Of a DNA stretch of 64,000 nucleotides, positions 37,310 through 45,708 are shown in pieces. Position numbers and translations under genes: made by a program. The notes beneath the pieces were generated by a model that saw nothing but the letters and a program-made list of their open reading frames with translations, ran no database searches and was not told where the DNA came from. The first letter of the stretch is position 1. Every line of letters starts with the position of its first letter. The DNA is from Oceanicaulis sp. BBD 1991-10. Its GTDB lineage: Bacteria; Pseudomonadota; Alphaproteobacteria; Caulobacterales; Maricaulaceae. The stretch is taken from contig LYSW01000001.1 in NCBI GenBank assembly GCA_001657295.1, positions 62,001 to 126,000 of the forward strand, given 5' to 3'.

Positions 37310-38290
37310 TTAGCTTTCCAGCAGGCTCCGGCCGATCTGCAGGAAGCGGTCGCGGCGCCGGCGCTTGATTTCGCCGGCGTCGAGGCCGTCCAGATTGGAC
37401 AGGGCGGCCTCCAGCGCGTCGCCGACCTGGGCGATGGTGCCGCTGCGATCACGATGGGCTCCGCCGACCGGTTCGGGGATGATGGTGTCGATGATCTTCA
37501 CCGCCATCAGGTCTTCCGGCGTGATCTTCATCGCCATGGCGGCGTCGCGCGCCCGCGCGCCGTCGCGCCAGAGGATTGACGCACAGCCCTCCGGCGAGAT
37601 CACCGAATAGACCGAATGCTCCAGCATCAGGACCGTGTTCGCCGAGGCCAGCGCCACGGCCCCGCCCGACCCGCCCTCGCCGGTGATGACGGAAATGAGC
37701 GGCGTGCCCAGCGTCAGGCAGCGCTCGGTGGAGCGGGCGATGGCTTCAGCCTGACCGCGCTCCTCCGCGCCCAGGCCAGGATAGGCGCCCGCCGTGTCCA
37801 CCAGCGTGACAACCGGCAGATCAAAGCGCTCGGCCAGATCCATCAAGCGGATCGCCTTACGATAGCCCTCCGGCCGGGCCATGCCGAAATTATGCTTGAG
37901 GCGCGACTGGGTGTCGTTGCCCTTTTCATGGCCGATGACGACGACCGGACGGCCGCGCAGCCGGCCCGTGCCGCCGACGATGGCGTGATCTTCGCCAAAG
38001 CGCCGGTCGCCCGCCAGCGCTTCAAATTCGGTCACCAGGCCGGCGATATAGTCTTTCAGATGCGGCCGCTCGGGATGGCGCGCCACCATGGTCTTGCGCC
38101 AGGCGTCGAGCTTGGAATACAGCGCCTTGAGCTGGTCCGCCGACTTCTGGCGCAGCTTGGCGATCTCATCGGCCGCGTCCGGCGCGTCCTCGCCATTGCG
38201 CGCCAGGATCGCCTCCAGCTCTTCGATCTTGGAATCGAGCTCGGCGATGGGCCGCTCAAAGTCGAGATAAGTACGTGTGGGATCAGACAT
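37310..38290 (-). CDS. accA: Acetyl-CoA carboxylase carboxyltransferase subunit alpha
   Basis: AccA (326 aa) forms the carboxyltransferase with AccD in fatty-acid synthesis. It opens [20 protein letters not shown], and the acyl-CoA crotonase-fold core includes [19 protein letters not shown] and [18 protein letters not shown]. Standard length, intact. The last codons (GRSLLES) are copied near 35289 across the amidohydrolase gene. Confidence 0.97.
   Translation of the reverse strand: MSDPTRTYLDFERPIAELDSKIEELEAILARNGEDAPDAADEIAKLRQKSADQLKALYSKLDAWRKTMVARHPERPHLKDYIAGLVTEFEALAGDRRFGEDHAIVGGTGRLRGRPVVVIGHEKGNDTQSRLKHNFGMARPEGYRKAIRLMDLAERFDLPVVTLVDTAGAYPGLGAEERGQAEAIARSTERCLTLGTPLISVITGEGGSGGAVALASANTVLMLEHSVYSVISPEGCASILWRDGARARDAAMAMKITPEDLMAVKIIDTIIPEPVGGAHRDRSGTIAQVGDALEAALSNLDGLDAGEIKRRRRDRFLQIGRSLLES
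37311..37336. repeat. accA 3' end (right repeat of the imperfect pair)
   Basis: This is the intact copy, within accA. It pairs with 35289-35314 (22 of 26 identical). Such arrangements arise when a segment enters at a gene's 3' end and restores the last codons, but no integrase is nearby other than chromosomal xerD. Confidence 0.55.
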
Positions 38291-38407
38291 ATACCGTCCA
38301 GATTCTGCGCGGCCCGGCGAGGCTGACTTCCCGCTCCGGGTCCCGGATCGGGCCGCAAACTATAGACCGGGATCGGCCAACGCAATTCTTGTGCGCGGTG
38401 AAGTCCA

Positions 38408-39334
38408 TCAGCTTTTCTTCGCAAGCGGATGGGCGTCGTGAACCAGCGCCGTCAGGCGGGCCTCCAGGACGTGGGTGTAGATCTCGGTCGTGGACACGTC
38501 GGCATGGCCCAGCAGCGTCTGAACGCTGCGCAAATCCGCGCCTCGCGCCAGAAGATGGGTCGCGAAAGCGTGGCGCAGGACGTGCGGGCTGACCCGGTCC
38601 GGATCAAGGCCGGCGGCGATCGCCAGCTCTTTGAGCATTTGAGCGAACCGCTCCCGCGTCAGATGACCCTGCCGCGCAGTGCGCGAGGGAAACAGAAAGC
38701 GCTCGGCCTTCGACCGGGTCGCGGCGGCTCTGGACGGCAGATCCGCGTCCCGCACCGCCTTATACGCCGCCACCGCGTCCAGGGCGGGTTCGGTCAGAGG
38801 CACCAGCCGGTCCTTGCCGCCCTTGCCGGTGACCGAAATCACGCCTTCCGCGCGCGCGAACGCGCCGAGCGGCAGGGCCACCAGCTCGCTGACCCTCAGA
38901 CCGCCCGCGTATAAAAGCTCCAGCAAGGCCCGCGCCCTGAGGCCGGCGGCGCCGTCCTGCGCTTCAGCGGCGTCGAACAGGGCGTCGACCTCGGATTCGC
39001 TCAGCACTTTCGGCAATGGGCGCGGCTTCCTGGGCCCTGACAGGCCGGACGCCGGATCGTCTTTGCGCATCCCCTCTTTGAGAAGAAAGCGGTAGAAGCG
39101 TTTCAGCGCCGACAGCCGACGCGCGGCGGTGGCGGGGGAGAGCCCGTCCGCGGCCAGACCCGCCAGCAGCGCCTCAAGATCCGTGGTGTTCGCCGCGTCC
39201 AGCGCCACGCCGCTCGCGCCCAGGCGGGCGGAGGCGTCGTCCAGATCACGGCGATAGGCGTCCAACGTGTTGCGCGCCGCGCCGCGCTCAGCCGCCATCA
39301 TGTCGAGAAACAGCGAGATCGCGCGTGCGCTCAC
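38408..39334 (-). CDS. xerD: Tyrosine recombinase XerD
   Basis: 308 aa. The SAM-like N-terminal core-binding domain is followed by the catalytic domain with Arg in GGLRVSELVALP, Lys in TGKGGKDRLVPL, HxxR in SPHVLRHAFATHLLARGADL, then LLGHADVSTTEIYTHV with the catalytic Tyr. XerD with XerC resolves chromosome dimers at dif. Its length and its setting beside accA and aroK suit the housekeeping gene. Its start overlaps the stop of the upstream 544-aa gene by four bases. Confidence 0.93.
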   Translation of the reverse strand: MSARAISLFLDMMAAERGAARNTLDAYRRDLDDASARLGASGVALDAANTTDLEALLAGLAADGLSPATAARRLSALKRFYRFLLKEGMRKDDPASGLSGPRKPRPLPKVLSESEVDALFDAAEAQDGAAGLRARALLELLYAGGLRVSELVALPLGAFARAEGVISVTGKGGKDRLVPLTEPALDAVAAYKAVRDADLPSRAAATRSKAERFLFPSRTARQGHLTRERFAQMLKELAIAAGLDPDRVSPHVLRHAFATHLLARGADLRSVQTLLGHADVSTTEIYTHVLEARLTALVHDAHPLAKKS

Positions 39335-40965
39335 GCCGCCTCCTCGATGATCAGCTCGATGATCCAGGCCAGCGCTTCGCCGCGCAGACCGGCATGATCG
39401 AGGATCAGGGCGGCGGTCGCGCAGGCTTCCGGATCACTCGGCGCGGCTTCCAGAATCGCAGCGGCGTGCAGCTGGCTTTCGCCCAGCGCGCCGGCGGCCG
39501 AGGCGAGCAGCCCGGGGGCGACGACCGGCGCGGGCGAGCCCGCCTCACGCTCGAGCCCGGTCATGGCTTCGCGCACCGCGCCGCCATCATCCGCGCCCAG
39601 CGCCGCCAAGGCGGCGGCCTGGCACAGGCGGGCGGCGTTCGCGGTTTCGATGCGTGCGGCCAGAAGCGCGGCGAAGCTGTCGCCGTCGATGCGGCCGTCG
39701 GCGACGGCGGCGGCGAAATCAAGCGCCACCATCACGCCAGGCGGCGGCGGCGTCCACGGCGGCTCGACCAGCGCATCGGGATCTTCATAACCGGGCGGCG
39801 GTGCGAGATTCGCCGGAGTCTCCAGCGTCGGCGCGGTGAAATCGGGCTGCCGCTGCGGCGGCGGGGACGGGCCGTCCATCAAGGCTTCACGCCAGGCCCG
39901 TGCGGCGATCACGTCATCCGCGCCCAGCGCTGCAAGCACGAAAAGCCGGCCATGGGCGAGGGTGTCGCCTGTGATCGGCAGGCGCGCGACTTCAGGGCCA
40001 TAGGCCTTGGCGGCTTCGGCGAAGCGGTCCATCTCCGCGGCGTCCGTCAGACGGATGGCCAGCGCCTCGGCGGCGATCTCGCGATCAAGATCTTGTTGAA
40101 TCAGGGCTCCAAGCGCGGCGCGGCGGTCCGCCCCCTCCAGGGCCACAGCGGCTTCCAACGCTTCAGGCAGGGTCTGCGGCAAGCTGATCGAAGGGCCGGT
40201 GCGCTCCGCGGCGCGCTTCAACCAGACCGGCGCGGCGTCCGCCGGCGTGATCCGCGTTGCCGGCGCGACCGCTTCCGCAATGGCCAGCTCAAGCCCTGTC
40301 GCCGGCGCCGCGCCGCGCGGCAGCGGGCGATCAAGAGCCAGGGCGTCGAACAGAGCGTCGAAGCGGTCGTCCGCGCTTGTGGCGCGGGCCAGTTCGGCCG
40401 TCAGTTCCGCGGCCGGAATAAGGCCGTCAAACGCCAGACAGGCGGCGCGCACGCGCAGCCAATAAGGGCTGTCCCGGCCGTCCAGAAGCGCATTGGCGGC
40501 CCGGCAGGCGGCCTGGTTTTCACCAATCGCAAAGGCCGTCTCGGCGTACAGCCGGGAAAGTTGGGCGGATTCGTTGATCCGCGGCGTCCGGCTGAGCAGG
40601 CCGTAGGCGACGCGGGCGCCGCCGGCCGCAAGCGCGCGGTCCGCGCGCAGGATCGACGCGGCGGCTTCATCGCCCGGCGCGCCCGCCGGCGGCGCACCGC
40701 CCGACAGCAGGGCGGACCTGGCGAGATTCGCGGCCGCACGATTGCTCCAACCCGCGCTGGCGGAACCAGGCAGGCTCTCAAGGATAGCGCGCAAGGCGCC
40801 GGCATCGCCGCTGGACCAGACGTCGTCGGGCAGCCCGCCGCCGCCGGAGACCTCCAGCGGGCGCACTTCGCCGAGCTCCGCCACGACGATGTCCGGCTCC
40901 TGTGCCTGACCCGCCGCGCCGGCGGCGAAAAGGGCCAGCGCGCTAACGGCCGCCGCGAAGCTCAT
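39331..40965 (-). CDS. Secreted Ala-rich protein of unknown function
   Basis: 544 aa. An N-terminal signal peptide ends near AGQAQE. The rest is Ala-rich and mostly helical, with repeating pairs of helices suggesting an alpha-solenoid (TPR/SEL1-like) fold, but I see no strict repeat. A Pro-rich stretch (about 375-415) breaks it. The ATG lies inside the end of the upstream 48-aa gene, a 23-base overlap, and its end overlaps xerD. Function unknown. Confidence 0.75.
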   Translation of the reverse strand: MSFAAAVSALALFAAGAAGQAQEPDIVVAELGEVRPLEVSGGGGLPDDVWSSGDAGALRAILESLPGSASAGWSNRAAANLARSALLSGGAPPAGAPGDEAAASILRADRALAAGGARVAYGLLSRTPRINESAQLSRLYAETAFAIGENQAACRAANALLDGRDSPYWLRVRAACLAFDGLIPAAELTAELARATSADDRFDALFDALALDRPLPRGAAPATGLELAIAEAVAPATRITPADAAPVWLKRAAERTGPSISLPQTLPEALEAAVALEGADRRAALGALIQQDLDREIAAEALAIRLTDAAEMDRFAEAAKAYGPEVARLPITGDTLAHGRLFVLAALGADDVIAARAWREALMDGPSPPPQRQPDFTAPTLETPANLAPPPGYEDPDALVEPPWTPPPPGVMVALDFAAAVADGRIDGDSFAALLAARIETANAARLCQAAALAALGADDGGAVREAMTGLEREAGSPAPVVAPGLLASAAGALGESQLHAAAILEAAPSDPEACATAALILDHAGLRGEALAWIIELIIEEAA

Positions 40966-41089
40966 CGCTCACCTCGATCCGGATTTCCTGGGGTTCCGGC
41001 GCGCCGGCGTCGGCCATCATCAACAGCGTCAGGAAGCCGCCGCCGACCAGCACCACAACCACTCCAAGGCCGATCAATGCGCCCTTCAT
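40943..41089 (-). CDS. 48-residue membrane protein
   Basis: A small gene: ATG at 41089, GGGAGAG ribosome site about eight bases upstream. It encodes one long hydrophobic helix (MKGALIGLGVVVVLVGGGFL, then TLLMM) and an acidic tail with PEPQEIRIEVSDEL. Its stop (40943-40945) overlaps the start region of the 544-aa secreted protein, so the two are likely coupled. Not a family I recognise. Confidence 0.7.
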   Translation of the reverse strand: MKGALIGLGVVVVLVGGGFLTLLMMADAGAPEPQEIRIEVSDELRGGR

Positions 41090-41209
41090 GCACACGCTCT
41101 CCCGTGTTCAGCGTCAAGGCCAAGTCTAATCGCTGGAATGCGGCTATTTCCAGACGCTTTGCCTGTCGATTGCCGGTGACCGGTGCTTTGGTCTATCACC
41201 ACGCTTGAA

Positions 41210-41770
41210 ATGACACGCTCAGACTTATCAATTGCGCTGAAACGCCCGGTCGCCCTGGTGGGATTGATGGGGGTCGGCAAGACCACGATCGGCCGCCGGC
41301 TCGCCAAACGCCTGTCGCGCCCCTTCGTGGACGCGGATGAAGCGGTCGAGGACGCCGCCGGGCGTTCCGTGGCCGACATCTTCGCCGATTTCGGCGAGCA
41401 GGCCTTCCGCGACGGCGAGCGCAAAGTGATCGCCCGGCTCTTAAGCGAGGGCGAGCCGATCGTGCTGGCCCTGGGCGGCGGCGCCTTCGTGAACGAGGAG
41501 ACGCGCGCGCTGATCAAGGACAAAGCCGTGTCCATCTGGCTCAAGGCCGATCTGGAGGTCCTGATGGAGCGGGTCGCCCGCAAACCGGGTCAGCGCCCCT
41601 TGCTGGACACCGATGATCCCCGCGCCGTAATGGAGAAGCTGAACGCGGAGCGCGCGCCGATTTATGCGCAGGCCGACCTCGTGGTGGAGTCCGATGAATC
41701 CAGCCATGATGTGACGGCCGCACGCGCTTATGACGCGCTCGCCGCCCATTTGGATACGCTCGCCCAATGA
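41210..41770 (+). CDS. aroK: Shikimate kinase AroK
   Basis: 186 aa. P-loop GLMGVGKTTIGRRLAKRL, shikimate-binding DADEAVE and ALGGGAF motifs are present. The start is taken at ATG 41210; a GTG at 41183 is possible. It phosphorylates shikimate in the chorismate pathway. Its stop overlaps the aroB start (ATGA). Confidence 0.95.
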   Translation: MTRSDLSIALKRPVALVGLMGVGKTTIGRRLAKRLSRPFVDADEAVEDAAGRSVADIFADFGEQAFRDGERKVIARLLSEGEPIVLALGGGAFVNEETRALIKDKAVSIWLKADLEVLMERVARKPGQRPLLDTDDPRAVMEKLNAERAPIYAQADLVVESDESSHDVTAARAYDALAAHLDTLAQ

Positions 41771-42876
41771 CCACCATCCGCACGGTCGACGTAGATCTCG
41801 GTGATCGGAGCTACCCCGTGCTTGTCGGTCCGGGCGCGCTGGAGCACGGTTCAGAGGCGCTCGCCGCCCTGTGCCCGAACCGGCGCGCCGTCATCGTCGG
41901 CGACAAGACCGCGCTTGACCTTCACCGCGCCCGGCTGGACGCCATGCTGGCCGGCGCCGGGCTCGATCCGGTATTGATTGAATTGGACGGCGGCGAAGCC
42001 GCGAAGAGCTGGACCGGCCTGCAGGCGCTGACCGACCAGTTGCTGGCGCTCAATATCGAGCGGCGCGAATGCGTGATCGCATTCGGCGGCGGCACGATCG
42101 GCGATCTGGCCGGGTTCGCCGCCGCGATCACCAAACGCGGCGTGGGATTTGTGCAGATCCCGACCACCCTGCTCGCCCAGGTCGACAGCTCGGTCGGCGG
42201 CAAGACCGGGATCAACACCGCGGCGGGGAAAAACCTCGCCGGCGCCTTTCACCAGCCCAGCCTGGTGCTGGCGGACACAGGCCTGCTTGAAAGCCTGCCG
42301 GAGCGCGAATTGCGGGCCGGCTATGCCGAGATCATCAAGGCCGGCCTGATCGCCGACGAGACGCTGTTCGAACGCCTTGAGACGGCAGGGGCGTCAGGCC
42401 TTCACGGAGACGCCTTGACCGCCGCCATTGCAGACGCGGTCGCCTTCAAGGCGCGCATCGTCGCTGAGGATGAGCACGAGGCGGGCCGGCGGGCCCTGCT
42501 CAATCTGGGACATACCTTCGGCCACGCCTTTGAAGCGGAAGCCCGCCCGGGCGCCCTCATCCATGGCGAAGCGGTCGCCCTCGGCCTTGTGCTGGCGTTC
42601 GACTATTCTGTCAGGCTGGGTGTTTGCCCGCAGGAGGACGCGGACCGGGCGAGGGCGCTGGTTGAAGCCGCCGGGCTTCCGGCCACGATCAACACGCTCG
42701 CCGGCGGGCCGTATGACGCGGGCGCTCTGGTCGCGCGGATGGGCGCGGATAAGAAAAACGCCGGCGGCGCGATCACGCTGATACTGGCGCGCGGGGTCGG
42801 CAAGGCTTACATCGCACCTGGCGCCGATGTGAAGGATTTGACGGCGTTCTTGAACGAGGAAGTGACGCAGCGATGA
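41767..42876 (+). CDS. aroB: 3-dehydroquinate synthase AroB
   Basis: 369 aa. The NAD and metal-binding dehydroquinate synthase fold is shown by FGGGTIGDLAGFAAA, VPTTL-like IPTTLLAQVDSSVGGKTGIN and LLNLGHTFGHAFEAE. It makes 3-dehydroquinate from DAHP. Coupled to aroK upstream and to the CorC-like gene downstream by four-base overlaps. Confidence 0.96.
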   Translation: MTTIRTVDVDLGDRSYPVLVGPGALEHGSEALAALCPNRRAVIVGDKTALDLHRARLDAMLAGAGLDPVLIELDGGEAAKSWTGLQALTDQLLALNIERRECVIAFGGGTIGDLAGFAAAITKRGVGFVQIPTTLLAQVDSSVGGKTGINTAAGKNLAGAFHQPSLVLADTGLLESLPERELRAGYAEIIKAGLIADETLFERLETAGASGLHGDALTAAIADAVAFKARIVAEDEHEAGRRALLNLGHTFGHAFEAEARPGALIHGEAVALGLVLAFDYSVRLGVCPQEDADRARALVEAAGLPATINTLAGGPYDAGALVARMGADKKNAGGAITLILARGVGKAYIAPGADVKDLTAFLNEEVTQR

Positions 42877-44162
42877 TTTTCGAACCCTGGATGGGCTGGA
42901 CGGCTTTGGCGATTCTGGGCCTGCTGGCGTGTTCCGGTTTCTTCTCCGGCTCGGAGACCGCGCTCACCGCGACGTCGAAAGCGCGCATGCTGGGTCTTGA
43001 AAAGGACAAGGATCACCGCGCCAAGCGCGTAAATATCCTGATCGATGACCGCGAAAGCCTGATCGGCGCGATCCTATTGGGCAATAATCTGGTCAATATC
43101 CTCGCCGCCTCGCTGGCCTCGGCGGTCTTCCTGGCCATGTTCGGGGAAGCCGGCGTGCCGATCGCGACGCTGGTCATGACCCTCCTGGTCCTGATCTTCG
43201 CGGAGGTTCTGCCCAAGACCTACGCCCTGTCCAATCCGGACCGGATGGCGCTGGCGGTGTCGCTGCCGATCCGCTTTTTCGTGACGATCTTCGCGCCGAT
43301 CGTGGCGGCGGTTCAGGCGGTGGTGCGCGGCACGCTGCGCCTGTTGGGCGCCGGCGTGGAGGGCCCGGTCTTGTCGCCCCATGAAGAGATTCGAGGCCAT
43401 ATCGATCTGCACCACCAGGAAGGCGCGGTGGTGAAGACGGACCGCGACATGCTCGGCGGCGTTCTGGATCTGCGCGAACTGACCGTCGACGACGTCATGG
43501 TTCACCGCAAGAATCTCAACACGCTGGACATCGATACGCCCAATGACGTGCTGGTCCAGGATGCGCTGAGCTGCCCGCACACGCGGATTCCGCTCTATCG
43601 CGACGATCCCGAAAACATCGTCGGCGTGCTGCATGCCCGCGACCTGGCGCGCGCGCTTCACGAAGCGGGCGGCGACGCGTCGAAGGTGGATATTGAAGCG
43701 ACCAAGAGAGACGCCTGGTTCATTCCTGAAACCACCGAATTGCTCGATCAGCTCACCGCCTTCCGGCAAAAGCGCGAACACTTCGCCGTCGTGGTGGACG
43801 AATACGGCGCGCTGATGGGCATCGTCACGCTCGAAGACATCATCGAGGAAATCGTCGGCGAGATTGAAGACGAGCATGATGTGGCGGTCGAAGGCGTGAC
43901 GCGCGAAGCGGACGGCTTCGTGCTGGTGGACGGCGCGGCGCCGATCCGCGACGTCAATCGCGCCCTGGATTGGGACCTGCCCGATGATGAGGCGGTGACC
44001 ATCGCCGGCCTGGTGATCCACGAAGCCCAGACCATTCCGGAAGCCGGTCAGGTCTTCCGCTTCCACGGGGTGCAGTTTGAAATCACCGAACGCCAGCGCA
44101 ACCAGATCACGCAAATGCGCCTCAAGGCCGAGCCCAAGCGCGAGGACCAACAGGCCTCCTGA
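42873..44162 (+). CDS. CNNM/CorC-type membrane protein with CBS domains
   Basis: 429 aa. An N-terminal DUF21 (CNNM) membrane part (SGFFSGSETALTATSKAR, four hydrophobic segments to about 150) is followed by a CBS pair (VDDVMVHRKNLNTLDID ... FAVVVDEYGALMGIVTLEDI) and a CorC_HlyC domain (DGFVLVDGAAPIRDVN). Such proteins act in magnesium/cobalt efflux or resistance. Downstream of aroKB in many alphaproteobacteria; overlaps aroB by ATGA. Confidence 0.92.
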   Translation: MIFEPWMGWTALAILGLLACSGFFSGSETALTATSKARMLGLEKDKDHRAKRVNILIDDRESLIGAILLGNNLVNILAASLASAVFLAMFGEAGVPIATLVMTLLVLIFAEVLPKTYALSNPDRMALAVSLPIRFFVTIFAPIVAAVQAVVRGTLRLLGAGVEGPVLSPHEEIRGHIDLHHQEGAVVKTDRDMLGGVLDLRELTVDDVMVHRKNLNTLDIDTPNDVLVQDALSCPHTRIPLYRDDPENIVGVLHARDLARALHEAGGDASKVDIEATKRDAWFIPETTELLDQLTAFRQKREHFAVVVDEYGALMGIVTLEDIIEEIVGEIEDEHDVAVEGVTREADGFVLVDGAAPIRDVNRALDWDLPDDEAVTIAGLVIHEAQTIPEAGQVFRFHGVQFEITERQRNQITQMRLKAEPKREDQQAS

Positions 44163-44168
44163 CGCAGC

Positions 44169-45644
44169 CTACGGCGCCGGCGCGCGGTCTTCCAGGGCGG
44201 ATGCGGCGCCGGCCCCGCCGTTGAGCGCGTCGATCAAGGCCCGGTCTCGGTCATAAAGATCATGTATGAAGCGCACCTCGCCGACAGTATCGGTGACCGC
44301 GGTGAAATACAGGATGTGCACCGGAATGGTGTTGCGCAGACGCACGCGCTGCGTGCGGTCTCCGGCGAAGGCTTCGCGCACCTGATCGGGCGTCCAGCCT
44401 TCCGATTCCAGAGCCCAGACGGCCAGGTCCTCCGGATTTTGCACGCGTACGCAGCCTGAGGAGTCGCTGCGCTGGGCGTTGGCGAAATTGGCCCGGTGCG
44501 GCGTGTCGTGAATGTAGACATTGTGCACGTTGGGAAACAGGAATTTCACCTTGCCCATGGCGTTGCCGGGTCCTGGCGCCTGGATCACGCGATAGCGTCG
44601 ATTGGCCCAATCGGCCTGGCTGGCGGGCGTCATCGCACCGGTGTCCAGATCCACCAGGCGATAGCCCCGGGCATAGGCCCAGCCAGGACTGGTCCGAAAC
44701 GCGCGCAGCCATTGCTGGCCCAGCCCGTAGGGCGTGTACCACCAGGGATTGATCTCGATGATGGACATGGCTTCGGAAAACACCGGCGTGCGGGCGTAGC
44801 GCGTCCCGATCTGCGCCTGGTGCACGCGCGCCACGGCGCCGCCTTCCCAGGCCTCCAACCGGAAATCGGCGATATTGACCCGGATGTGGCGCTCGCCCAG
44901 ATCGGCCGGCAGCCACCGCCAGCGCTCCAGATTCGCGCGCAGCTGGTCGATCCGCCGGTCATTGCCGGCGTTCAGCTCGGTCAGGCTGGCCGCGCCCAGG
45001 CGGCCATCCGCGGCGAGGTTGGCGCGGGCCTGGAAGCGAATAAGCGCCGTCTCCAAGCGCGCATCAAAAACCTCGCCGCGCCATCCCGGCGCCGGCAGAT
45101 AGCCCAGCTCATGCAGCCGCGCCCGCAAGGCGTCGACGCGCGGTCCCGCCATGCCCCGCTCAAGCCGCGGCCCGGCGGGAATGGGCGCGGAGGCGGCGGG
45201 CAAGGCGGTTTGGCGCACCAGTTCCGCGCGAAGCGCGATGTAATCGGGGTGGGAAGGCGCCAGCGCTTCAAAGCTCTCATAGATCGCGCTGGCCTCGCGG
45301 GCGCGCGCATAGTGAGTGAGCAAATCCTGATCCCGGACCGTCTGGGTCCAATCCTCGTCCAGGCTGCGCGGGTCGACCCGCCCGAACGCCAGGTCTTCGG
45401 CATAGGCGAACCAGGCTGCGCGTGCGGCGTAATCGCGCTCCGGCCCTGCGGGCATGGCCGACAATGCGGCCGGGTCCGCATAGTCGTCCGGGTCCAGGCC
45501 ATGGGTCCAGGCTTCGGCGAGCGCGAAACCTAAGGCTTCAACTTCGCTCTGCGTCCAGCTTTCAGTCCAGCGGCGCTGAGCGTCGGCCGCGGACGACCAC
45601 GCCAGACTTAAGACAATCGCCAGCAAAACGCCGCGCAGACGCAT
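44169..45644 (-). CDS. L,D-transpeptidase (YcbB type)
   Basis: 491 aa. A signal peptide ends near ADAQ. A peptidoglycan-binding domain (about 168-230, LHELGYLPAPG) precedes the YkuD catalytic domain with HDTPHRANFANAQRSDSSGC ending VRV, the His and Cys site. It links peptidoglycan by L,D bonds in the periplasm. GGGAGGGG ribosome site upstream. Its 3' end faces the CorC-like gene. Confidence 0.93.
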   Translation of the reverse strand: MRLRGVLLAIVLSLAWSSAADAQRRWTESWTQSEVEALGFALAEAWTHGLDPDDYADPAALSAMPAGPERDYAARAAWFAYAEDLAFGRVDPRSLDEDWTQTVRDQDLLTHYARAREASAIYESFEALAPSHPDYIALRAELVRQTALPAASAPIPAGPRLERGMAGPRVDALRARLHELGYLPAPGWRGEVFDARLETALIRFQARANLAADGRLGAASLTELNAGNDRRIDQLRANLERWRWLPADLGERHIRVNIADFRLEAWEGGAVARVHQAQIGTRYARTPVFSEAMSIIEINPWWYTPYGLGQQWLRAFRTSPGWAYARGYRLVDLDTGAMTPASQADWANRRYRVIQAPGPGNAMGKVKFLFPNVHNVYIHDTPHRANFANAQRSDSSGCVRVQNPEDLAVWALESEGWTPDQVREAFAGDRTQRVRLRNTIPVHILYFTAVTDTVGEVRFIHDLYDRDRALIDALNGGAGAASALEDRAPAP

Positions 45645-45708
45645 GCGAATCCCCTCCCGTCGGCGTTAAGGTTAACAAAGCTCGCCGCCGAAGGGGATGC
45701 GTCATCGC

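Noticed and set aside
38408..39334. Reading XerD as the integrase of the bracketed amidohydrolase segment
   Set aside because: Its sequence, length and setting are those of chromosomal XerD, and it lies outside the repeats.
39325..41208. A 627-codon + strand frame
   Set aside because: It is opposite the 544-aa secreted protein gene; Arg/Gln-rich with no recognisable domain.
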